Source: Alphaproteobacteria bacterium UBA2966 (GTDB lineage: Bacteria; Pseudomonadota; Alphaproteobacteria; UBA2966). From it: a stretch of 20,112 nt of DNA. Of this stretch, positions 1 through 6,714 are shown piece after piece (position 1 is the stretch's first letter; each line of letters begins with the position of its first letter). Under the pieces are notes generated by a model that was given only the letters and a program-made list of their open reading frames with translations, ran no database searches and had not been told where the DNA came from. The stretch lies in assembly GCA_002348365.1 (NCBI GenBank), contig DEBC01000031.1:1-20112 (forward strand). Reading direction: 5' to 3'. Position numbers and translations under genes: made by a program.

Positions 1-1
1 T

Positions 2-1030
2 GAAACGTCTGGTGAAGACGACTTTGAAGACGAGGATGAGGAAGACTTCGAGGACGAGGAGGCAGAAGACTTCGACGAAGACGAAGATGTTGCCGAATCG
101 GAAGAAGATGCTGTCGATTCAGCCGATGCCACCGACGATTCGTCTGAGACGGCTTCGGAAGCGGATGAAGTCTCCGAGGCCGCACCAGCACAACCCCCGC
201 TTCCGGAGGAACAGGACATTGCGCTGGCGCCTGCACCACAGGAGGACCTGGTTGCCGAAGGACCGGAAGGACCGCTGCCGGTTATCGCGCCGGATGGCCG
301 CATGGCCTGGGAGGTATACGCCCAGCCCTTCGAGATCAACGATCCCAAGATTCCCAAGGTCGCCGTTGTCATCGCCGGCCTGGGGCTGAGTCAGGCCGCC
401 ACCGAGGCTGCGATCCAGCAACTCCCCGGCGCTGTAACCCTGGCTTTCGCTCCCTATGCCCGCAACCTGGAAGGCTGGATCGCGCAAGCGCGGGCGGCCG
501 GCCATGAGGTGCTTCTCGAATTGCCGATGGAACCCTTTGACTATCCGAACAATGATCCTGGCCCGCACACGCTTCTGACCACGCTCGAGTCGGATGAAAA
601 TCTCACACGCTTGGACTGGCTGCTCAGCCGGTTCACCGGCTACGTCGGGGTGACCAATTTCATGGGTGCGAAGTTCACGGCATCCACGAACTCCCTGGAG
701 CCGGTCCTCGCCGAGCTCAACGATCGGGGGTTGCTTTACCTGGACAGCAAAGCATCGCGAAACAGCGTGGCAGGCGACATCGCCGAGGAACTCGAGATGC
801 CCAGCGTCGTGAGCAATCGGTTCATCGACCGCACCGCCTCCCGTGTCGCCATCGACGCCCGCCTGTTCGAGTTGGAGCGGATTGCCAAATCATCCGGCAG
901 TGCAGTGGGTATCGGTTTTCCGTTCCCCGTAACGATTGAGCGCGTCTCCGAATGGGCGCGCGCACTGCGTCAAAAGAGGTATGCATTGGCGCCGCTGTCC
1001 GCCATGGTGAACGACAAGGTCGTCGAGTGA
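2..1030 (+). CDS. Divergent polysaccharide deacetylase family protein (5' partial)
   Basis: The frame is open from the first bases, so the gene begins upstream and 342 codons are visible. The first ~60 visible residues are extremely acidic (runs of D and E with F), then comes a Pro/Ala/Glu-rich linker. The folded domain starts near 340. Recognisable family segments are VAVVIAGLGLS (about 359-391), LPMEPFDYPNNDPGP (about 524-568), GVTNFMGAKFT (about 644-679), LLYLDSKASRNSVA and GIGFPFPVTIERV (about 908-946). The family (Polysacc_deac_2/YibQ-like) has a NodB-type fold and is thought to act in the cell envelope; its substrate is not established. In better-known members the first motif carries Asp-Asp and the later motifs carry His; here these positions are Ala-Gly and Phe, so catalysis is doubtful. 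The stop overlaps the rppH start, suggesting translational coupling. The N-terminal part, probably a membrane anchor, is outside the window. Confidence 0.85.
   Translation, partial: ETSGEDDFEDEDEEDFEDEEAEDFDEDEDVAESEEDAVDSADATDDSSETASEADEVSEAAPAQPPLPEEQDIALAPAPQEDLVAEGPEGPLPVIAPDGRMAWEVYAQPFEINDPKIPKVAVVIAGLGLSQAATEAAIQQLPGAVTLAFAPYARNLEGWIAQARAAGHEVLLELPMEPFDYPNNDPGPHTLLTTLESDENLTRLDWLLSRFTGYVGVTNFMGAKFTASTNSLEPVLAELNDRGLLYLDSKASRNSVAGDIAEELEMPSVVSNRFIDRTASRVAIDARLFELERIAKSSGSAVGIGFPFPVTIERVSEWARALRQKRYALAPLSAMVNDKVVE
20..91 (+). repeat. Three imperfect 24-bp tandem repeats encoding an acidic linker
   Basis: Three consecutive 24-base units, at 20-43, 44-67 and 68-91, encode DFEDEDEE-like octapeptides: DFEDEDEE, DFEDEEAE and DFDEDEDV. 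They lie in frame within the deacetylase gene and form the most acidic part of its linker. The first unit starts at the second Asp of a DDF triplet. The array may continue only upstream of the window start. The likely origin is replication slippage in a GA-rich tract; any function is inference. Confidence 0.7.
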
Positions 1031-1521
1031 GCAGCACGCCGGTTGATGGCCCTACCTACCGTCCCTGCGTCGGAATAATGCTGGTAAACGCTGAGGGACG
1101 GGTGCTGGTCGCCAATCGGAGCGACACGAAATCCGCCGCATGGCAGATGCCGCAAGGTGGCATCGACGCCGGCGAAACCCCGAGGGATGCGGCGTTCCGG
1201 GAATTGGCGGAAGAAGTCGGGACCGACAAGGCCAGGATCATTGCCGAGAGCCGGGACTGGCTCAGCTACGACCTCCCGGCAGAACTTCAAGGCGGCGCCT
1301 GGAAGGGCCGCTACAAGGGACAGCGCCAGAAATGGTTCCTGTTCGAATTCATGGGCACTGACGAGGACATTGATCTCGACGCGCATAACCGCGAGTTCGA
1401 TGAATGGAAATGGGTCGACCCCGAAGAGCTCCCCGCGCTGATCGTCGACTTTAAGCGTGCCCTGTACGAAGATGTGCTCGAAGAGTTTTCAGAACCGCTG
1501 ACGCGACTGCGCGGCGAATAG
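1027..1521 (+). CDS. rppH: RNA pyrophosphohydrolase RppH (Nudix hydrolase)
   Basis: This is a 164-residue Nudix protein. In the known family RppH removes pyrophosphate from 5'-triphosphate ends of mRNA (and hydrolyses dinucleoside polyphosphates in some members), triggering 5'-end-dependent decay in the cytoplasm. The Nudix box is complete at residues 44-66: Gly, then Glu50, then REL-A-EE-V-G with metal-binding Glu59, Glu62 and Glu63. The N-terminal YRPCVGIMLVN and the WQMPQGGID segment are typical of RppH. I chose the GTG at 1027 because it overlaps the upstream TGA as GTGA and gives the family's normal N-terminus; the frame is open further upstream only inside the preceding gene. Expression is probably coupled to the deacetylase gene. 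The C-terminal VDFKRALYEDVLEEF fits the family. Confidence 0.93.
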   Translation: MSSTPVDGPTYRPCVGIMLVNAEGRVLVANRSDTKSAAWQMPQGGIDAGETPRDAAFRELAEEVGTDKARIIAESRDWLSYDLPAELQGGAWKGRYKGQRQKWFLFEFMGTDEDIDLDAHNREFDEWKWVDPEELPALIVDFKRALYEDVLEEFSEPLTRLRGE

Positions 1522-1551
1522 AACGAACAGAACCAGCTGTTTCTCCATTCC

Positions 1552-1578
1552 GTGTGCCTGGGACTGTGCCAGGCACAC
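1552..1578. terminator. Perfect 10-bp hairpin between rppH and atpC
   Basis: The arms GTGTGCCTGG (1552-1561) and CCAGGCACAC (1569-1578) are exact inverted repeats separated by a 7-base loop. The hairpin sits in the 70-bp gap between the convergent rppH and atpC genes. Neither side carries a proper T tract, so it is not a textbook intrinsic terminator. It could terminate weakly in both directions or protect the 3' ends of the mRNAs. The structure is seen directly; its role is inferred. Confidence 0.5.
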
Positions 1579-1591
1579 ATCTTTGACGTGC

Positions 1592-1993
1592 TCAGTTCAC
1601 AGCTTTCAGCATCTCGGACACCAGGGCGATTTTGGCCTGCGCTTTATGTGCCGCCTCGTCGGTTTCGGCGTCTTCAAGATCCTCTTCGGCATCTTTCAGC
1701 CGCTGTTCGAGATCGCCCCGATCCATCTCGGCGACGGGGATGGCCTCTTCCGCGAGGACCGTGAGCCCCTGCGCCATCACTTCCGCAAAACCACCGGTGA
1801 TGAAAATTCGCTCGGTCTCTTTGCCTTCATCATGGACTTCGATCACACCGGGCCGGACCGAAGAGATAACCGGCGCATGGCCCGCCAACACGCCGAAATC
1901 ACCCTCGCTTCCCGGCACCACAACCATATCCGCCTCGGCGGACACGAGGAGTCGTTCCGGAGAAACCAATTCGAGTGCGAGCTTGTCAGCCAT
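1592..1993 (-). CDS. atpC: F1Fo ATP synthase subunit epsilon
   Basis: This 133-residue protein is the epsilon subunit, part of the central rotor stalk of F1 at the inner face of the membrane. It couples rotation to the c-ring and, in bacteria, can inhibit ATP hydrolysis. The N-terminal beta-sandwich is clear: LALELVSPERLLVSAEADMVVVPGSEGDFGVLAGHAP, followed by ITGGFAEV and LTVLAEEA. The C-terminal helical part from about residue 90 (DRGDLEQRLKDAEEDLEDAETDEAAHKAQAKI, in part) is present. It is the last gene of atpHAGDC, 18 bp downstream of atpD, and ends against the convergent rppH gene. The ATG start has a GGAG about 9 bases upstream. Confidence 0.95.
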   Translation of the reverse strand: MADKLALELVSPERLLVSAEADMVVVPGSEGDFGVLAGHAPVISSVRPGVIEVHDEGKETERIFITGGFAEVMAQGLTVLAEEAIPVAEMDRGDLEQRLKDAEEDLEDAETDEAAHKAQAKIALVSEMLKAVN

Positions 1994-2011
1994 AAATGCG
2001 AACTCCGAGCG

Positions 2012-3445
2012 CTACGCGGCTTCGGCCGCCATCTCCTTGGCCTTCTCGACAACGTCATCAATCGTGCCGACCATGTAGAACGCTGCTTCGGGCAGGTCGT
2101 CATGTTTGCCGGCGACGATTTCCTGGAATCCTCTGATCGTCTCCTCCAGCGGTACGAAGACACCGGCATGTCCGGTGAAGACCTCTGCGACGTGGAACGG
2201 CTGGCTGAGGAAACGCTGCAGCTTGCGTGCCCGCGACACAGTCAGCTTGTCGTCCTCGGAGAGCTCGTCCATGCCGAGGATCGCGATGATGTCCTGGAGC
2301 GATTTATAGGTTTGCAGGACACGCTGAACCTCGCGCGCCACTTCGTAGTGTTCGTCACCGATAATCCGCGGATCGAGCATGCGCGATGTCGAGTCCAGAG
2401 GATCCACAGCCGGGTAAATCCCGAGCTCTGCGATCTGGCGATTGAGAACCGTCGTCGCATCGAGGTGCGAGAATGCCGTCGCGGGCGCCGGATCGGTCAG
2501 ATCATCCGCCGGCACGTAGATCGCCTGTACCGACGTGATAGACCCTTTGTTCGTCGAGGTAATGCGTTCCTGCAGCTGGCCCATATCAGTTCCCAGGGTG
2601 GGCTGATAGCCGACCGCCGAAGGAATGCGTCCCAACAACGCGGACACTTCCGATCCCGCCTGCGTAAAGCGGAAGATGTTGTCGATAAAGAGGAGCACAT
2701 CCTGCCCCTCCTCGTCACGGAAGTATTCGGCGAGCGTCAAGCCTGTCAGCCCCACTCGGGCGCGGGCGCCGGGCGGCTCGTTCATCTGCCCGTACACCAG
2801 CGCGGCCTTGGAACCTTCTCCACCCGGATTGATCACGCCTGATTCGAGCATCTCGTGATAGAGATCGTTGCCTTCACGGGTCCGCTCTCCAACGCCGGCG
2901 AACACGGAGAAACCACCGTGAGCCTTGGCGATGTTGTTGATCAACTCCATGATGATCACGGTCTTGCCGACACCGGCACCGCCAAACAATCCGACCTTGC
3001 CACCTTTCGGATAGGGCTCCAGCAGATCGACCACCTTGATGCCGGTGACCAGAATTTCCGCCTCCGTCGACTGATCGACGAACTCCGGCGACGGTCGGTG
3101 AATGGGATAGCGCATCTTGGCGTCGACCGGCCCGCGCTCATCGATGGGCTCGCCCACAACGTTGAGAATGCGCCCCAACGTCTCGGGACCCACGGGTACG
3201 CTGATCGCGTCACCCGTATCCAGGACCTCCTGGCCGCGCACCAATCCCTCCGTCGAATCCATGGCAATTGTCCGCACGGTCGATTCACCCAAATGCTGGG
3301 CCACCTCGAGCACCAGTGTGTGGTCCTGGTTCTGGGTGTGCAGAGAATTGAGGATGGGCGGTAGATGGCCTTCGTCGAACTGCACGTCCACGACGGCGCC
3401 GATCACCTGAGAAATCCGTCCGACAATATTTGTCTGCTGGGTCAT
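2012..3445 (-). CDS. atpD: F1Fo ATP synthase subunit beta
   Basis: This 477-residue protein is the catalytic beta subunit of F1, which makes ATP from ADP and phosphate using the proton gradient. The P-loop GGAGVGKT is at residues 155-162, with Lys161 and Thr162 binding nucleotide phosphate and Mg. GVGERTREGNDLY contains the catalytic Glu region, VLLFIDNIFRFTQAG is Walker B, and the DELSEDD variant of the DELSEED torque-lever motif lies in the C-terminal domain. Length and motifs are normal for the family. The ATG start at 3445 has GGGAG about 7 bases upstream. It lies 47 bp after atpG and 18 bp before atpC, consistent with one operon. Confidence 0.97.
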   Translation of the reverse strand: MTQQTNIVGRISQVIGAVVDVQFDEGHLPPILNSLHTQNQDHTLVLEVAQHLGESTVRTIAMDSTEGLVRGQEVLDTGDAISVPVGPETLGRILNVVGEPIDERGPVDAKMRYPIHRPSPEFVDQSTEAEILVTGIKVVDLLEPYPKGGKVGLFGGAGVGKTVIIMELINNIAKAHGGFSVFAGVGERTREGNDLYHEMLESGVINPGGEGSKAALVYGQMNEPPGARARVGLTGLTLAEYFRDEEGQDVLLFIDNIFRFTQAGSEVSALLGRIPSAVGYQPTLGTDMGQLQERITSTNKGSITSVQAIYVPADDLTDPAPATAFSHLDATTVLNRQIAELGIYPAVDPLDSTSRMLDPRIIGDEHYEVAREVQRVLQTYKSLQDIIAILGMDELSEDDKLTVSRARKLQRFLSQPFHVAEVFTGHAGVFVPLEETIRGFQEIVAGKHDDLPEAAFYMVGTIDDVVEKAKEMAAEAA

Positions 3446-3492
3446 TAGGTCGCTCCCAATCTTCCGTATGAGTACGAGGCCTGCCTGTTCAC

Positions 3493-4383
3493 TTACAAGG
3501 CCTCCGCACCCGAGATAATTTCAATCAATTCCTTGGTAATGATCGCTTGCCGCGTGCGGTTGTAGACCAGTGTCAACTTATTGATCATGTCGCCGGCATT
3601 CCGGGTCGCATTGTCCATGGCGGTCATGCGTGCACCCTGTTCGCTGGCCGCGTTCTCCAACAAAGCTGAATACACCTGGACCGCAAGGTTGCGAGGCAGC
3701 AACTCGGCCAGGATTTCATCCTCTTCGGGTTCATACTCGTACATGGCGTCGGACCCCTCGGGGTGTGTGTCCTCTTCGGACACCTCCGGGACGCCGACAG
3801 GTATGAGCTGGTGCTCCGTCACCACTTGAGACAGCACCGACTTGAACTGGCTGAAAAACAGTGAGCACACATCGAATTCACCTGCCTCAAACATCTCGGT
3901 GATCCGGGTCGCGATCGGCGCCGCATCCGCAAACCCGAGGCGCCGGACTTCGGACATGTCGATGGTGTCAACGATGTGCTCTTCGTAGTCGCGGCGCAGC
4001 ATGTCGCGGCCCTTCTTGCCGATGCACAGGATTTTCACTTCGTTGCCGGATTGCAGAAGCGCCGATATGCGCAGCCGAGCGCGTCGCACAATGTTTGTAT
4101 TGAAACTACCGCACAATCCTCGTTCCGAGGTCGCCACCACAAGAAGGTGGATCTTTTCTTCGCCACGGCCAACCATGAGATCCGGTGCGTCGTCGGGATT
4201 GGTCAACGACGACGTCAACGACGCGATCATTCTGCGCATATGGTTGGCGTACGGACGTCCCGCCTCGGCTTGCTCTTGAGCCCGACGCAGCTTCGACGCC
4301 GCAACCATCTGCATGGCGCGGGTAATCTTTTGAGTGGAACGGACGCTGTTGATCCGAACCCTGAGATCCTTGAGGCTCGCCAT
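3493..4383 (-). CDS. atpG: F1Fo ATP synthase subunit gamma
   Basis: This 296-residue protein is the gamma subunit, the rotating central shaft of F1. The N-terminal helix is typical (LRVRINSVRSTQKITRAMQM, then VAASKLRRAQ), and the C-terminal helix NATRNAGDMINKLTLVYNR with ITKELIEIISGAEAL forms the other half of the coiled coil inside the alpha3beta3 ring. The middle Rossmann-like part includes TSERGLCGSFNTNIV. Length is normal for alphaproteobacteria. It sits between atpA and atpD with short gaps (46 and 47 bp) in the same direction. Confidence 0.96.
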   Translation of the reverse strand: MASLKDLRVRINSVRSTQKITRAMQMVAASKLRRAQEQAEAGRPYANHMRRMIASLTSSLTNPDDAPDLMVGRGEEKIHLLVVATSERGLCGSFNTNIVRRARLRISALLQSGNEVKILCIGKKGRDMLRRDYEEHIVDTIDMSEVRRLGFADAAPIATRITEMFEAGEFDVCSLFFSQFKSVLSQVVTEHQLIPVGVPEVSEEDTHPEGSDAMYEYEPEEDEILAELLPRNLAVQVYSALLENAASEQGARMTAMDNATRNAGDMINKLTLVYNRTRQAIITKELIEIISGAEAL

Positions 4384-4429
4384 GAACCGTCAACCCACCA
4401 TAAATTCGCGCGAATTCACCATCTGGGCC

Positions 4430-5959
4430 TTAAGCATATTTGCGGGTGAAATCGTCAAGGATGGACTTGAGCTTCTCTTCCGTCGCGTCTGAAATCTCCC
4501 GCTCCGAACGAATGGCGTCCAGCACCTCTCCGTGCTGCCCCCGCACCTCGTTAAGAAATTTCTCCTCGAAATCAGTGATGGATTCCAAGGGAAGCTCATC
4601 CAGATAACCATTCACTCCGGCAAAAATCGCGACAACCTGCTCTTCCACCGGTAATGGCTGGTACTGAGGTTGTTTGAGAAGTTCGGTCAGGCGGGCGCCA
4701 CGGTTCAACAACCGCTGCGTCGTCACATCAAGGTCGGATCCGAACTGGGCGAACGCCGCCATTTCGCGATACTGGGCCAGCTCGAGCTTGATGCTGCCCG
4801 CGACCTGCTTCATGGCCTTGATCTGTGCGGCAGAGCCGACGCGGCTGACGCTGATTCCGACGTTAATGGCCGGACGGATACCCTGGTAGAACAGATCGGT
4901 CTCCAGGAAGATCTGTCCGTCGGTAATCGAGATCACATTTGTCGGAATGTAGGCGGACACATCACTCGCCTGGGTTTCAATCACCGGCAGCGCGGTGAGA
5001 GATCCCGCACCTTCGTCGTCGTTGAGCTTGGCCGCGCGCTCGAGCAGACGAGAGTGGAGATAGAACACGTCTCCCGGAAAGGCTTCACGGCCCGGCGGGC
5101 GGCGCAGCAACAGAGACATCTGCCGATAGGCAGTCGCCTGCTTGGACAGATCGTCATAGATGATGAGGGCGTGCATGCCGTTATCGCGGAAGTATTCACC
5201 CATGGTGCAGCCCGTATACGGCGCCAGGAACTGCAGCGGTGCCGGTTCCGACGCGGTCGCCGCGACCACAGTTGTGTATTCCATGGCTCCGGCCTCCTCC
5301 AAGGCCTTGACCACCTGGGCAACAGTCGAACGTTTCTGACCGACGGCAACATAGATGCAATAGAGCTTGCGCGACTCGTCGTCGCCCTCGTTTGCCGCCT
5401 TCTGATTGATGATGGTGTCGATCGCGACAGCGGTCTTGCCAGTCTGGCGATCGCCGATAATGAGCTCGCGCTGGCCTCGACCGACGGGAACGAGACTATC
5501 GAGAGCCTTCAGGCCCGTCTGCATGGGCTCGTGCACCGACTTGCGGGGAATAATGCCGGGCGCCTTGACCTCGACGCGGCTGCGCTCCGCCGCCTCGGCC
5601 GGACCCTTGCCGTCAATCGGATTGCCGAGAGCGTCGACCACGCGCCCCAAGAGATTCTTGCCGACCGGTACGTCGACGATTGTTCCCGTACGCTTGACGG
5701 TATCGCCCTCCCGGATGGTGCGGTCTTCCCCGAAGATGACGACACCGACATTATCGTCTTCCAGGTTCAGCGCCATTCCGCGAATGCCGCCGGGAAACTC
5801 CACCATCTCTCCTGCCTGAACCTGGTCGAGACCATACACACGCGCGATCCCGTCACCGACGGACAAAACCTGTCCGACCTCGGAGACCTCGGCCTCGGTG
5901 CCGAAGTTCTCAATCTGCGATTTCAGTATCGATGAAATCTCGGCGGCACGAATATCCAT
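4430..5959 (-). CDS. atpA: F1Fo ATP synthase subunit alpha
   Basis: This 509-residue protein is the alpha subunit of F1, which carries the non-catalytic nucleotide sites and contributes the arginine finger to the catalytic sites. The N-terminus MDIRAAEISSILK is the family's usual start and contacts subunit delta. The P-loop GDRQTGKT is at residues 169-176, and the signature PAINVGISVSRVGSAAQ is present. The ATG at 5959 overlaps the atpH stop by one base (TAATG), and AAAGAGG lies 7 bases upstream inside atpH, indicating translational coupling. The protein is complete with no abnormality seen. Confidence 0.97.
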   Translation of the reverse strand: MDIRAAEISSILKSQIENFGTEAEVSEVGQVLSVGDGIARVYGLDQVQAGEMVEFPGGIRGMALNLEDDNVGVVIFGEDRTIREGDTVKRTGTIVDVPVGKNLLGRVVDALGNPIDGKGPAEAAERSRVEVKAPGIIPRKSVHEPMQTGLKALDSLVPVGRGQRELIIGDRQTGKTAVAIDTIINQKAANEGDDESRKLYCIYVAVGQKRSTVAQVVKALEEAGAMEYTTVVAATASEPAPLQFLAPYTGCTMGEYFRDNGMHALIIYDDLSKQATAYRQMSLLLRRPPGREAFPGDVFYLHSRLLERAAKLNDDEGAGSLTALPVIETQASDVSAYIPTNVISITDGQIFLETDLFYQGIRPAINVGISVSRVGSAAQIKAMKQVAGSIKLELAQYREMAAFAQFGSDLDVTTQRLLNRGARLTELLKQPQYQPLPVEEQVVAIFAGVNGYLDELPLESITDFEEKFLNEVRGQHGEVLDAIRSEREISDATEEKLKSILDDFTRKYA

Positions 5960-6519
5960 TAGCCAACCTCTTTCATGGCAGTCTGCATTCTTTGAAGCTT
6001 GGTCCGCAGGGAGCTGTCCACCATGCGCGAGCCGATGCGCACGACAAGCCCGCCCAGCAGACTCTCATCCACGTCTGTCGAAAGTGAAATTTCCTGATCA
6101 ACGATACCCGCGAGCTGCGACTTGATTCGCGTGACCTGCTGCTCGGTCAAGGGACGCGCAGATGTAACCCGTGCTGTCGCCTCCCCGCGATGATCGGCCA
6201 GCAATATCCTGAATGCCGCCACCATGTCCCGAAGCGCGAACAGACGCCGGTTCTGAGCGACAAGTCCGATAAACCGGCTGGCCAGGGCACCGATTCCCGC
6301 AGCCTCCATCACCGCGGCCATGGCGCGTCCCTGATCTTCGCGCGAAATAACGGGACTGCGCACCAGTCGTACCAGGTCCGCGTTAGCGTCAATCATCTCG
6401 TCGATCGCTGCGAGATCGCCGGCAACTTCGTCGAGGACGCGTTGTTCGCGTGCAAGATCGAACAGGGCAGACGCATAACGCCCTGCAATGCCCGACACGA
6501 TGCTAGTTTGGCTGACCAA
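5959..6519 (-). CDS. atpH: F1Fo ATP synthase subunit delta
   Basis: This 186-residue protein is the delta subunit, part of the peripheral stalk that holds F1 against rotation. The N-terminal IAGRYASALFDLAREQ and the C-terminal LVVRIGSRMVDSSLRTKLQRM are the family signatures. It is the first gene of the operon. The start is TTG at 6519: the frame is closed by TAG three codons upstream, no ATG is available, and TTG gives an N-terminus MVSQTSIVSGIAGRYA that matches relatives. The only other option is a GTG at codon 8, which would cut the conserved start short. No strong ribosome binding site is visible, so initiation may be weak. Confidence 0.94.
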   Translation of the reverse strand: MVSQTSIVSGIAGRYASALFDLAREQRVLDEVAGDLAAIDEMIDANADLVRLVRSPVISREDQGRAMAAVMEAAGIGALASRFIGLVAQNRRLFALRDMVAAFRILLADHRGEATARVTSARPLTEQQVTRIKSQLAGIVDQEISLSTDVDESLLGGLVVRIGSRMVDSSLRTKLQRMQTAMKEVG

Positions 6520-6533
6520 TTGAGACTATCCGC

Positions 6534-6555
6534 TTAGCCCAAGCAATCGGGCTAA
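6534..6555 (-). promoter_or_regulatory. Inverted repeat in the leader of the atp operon
   Basis: The arms TTAGCCC (6534-6540) and GGGCTAA (6549-6555) are perfect 7-bp inverted repeats around an 8-base loop, starting 15 bp upstream of the atpH TTG start. In RNA this would place a stem-loop just before the ribosome binding region; in DNA it could be an operator. The 195-bp gap 6520-6714 between atpH and priA must also hold the atp promoter, but I could not pick a convincing -35/-10 pair. A second small GC hairpin lies at 6605-6617 (CGCCG, loop CTG, CGGCG). Confidence 0.4.
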
Positions 6556-6714
6556 CCCATTGATTTCACTGAGCAAACGCCAACAGGGCGTGTTCTCCCA
6601 CATCCGCCGCTGCGGCGCGGGTTTCGTAGCACACCGGTATTTGCCTTGCAACTGCTGGCGAAGAGTGAAATCGGCGACAATTCCGACGTCCCGCGTGCGA
6701 GAAATCCAACGCTC

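Noticed and set aside
1583..2842. 419-codon open frame on the plus strand opposite atpC/atpD
   Set aside because: It is antisense to two well-conserved genes, has low-complexity Arg/His/Asp-rich content, no ribosome binding site and no recognisable domain. Long antisense frames are common opposite GC-rich genes with strong codon bias.
4670..5935. 421-codon open frame opposite atpA
   Set aside because: It lies wholly antisense to an intact atpA, with no family features and no start signal.
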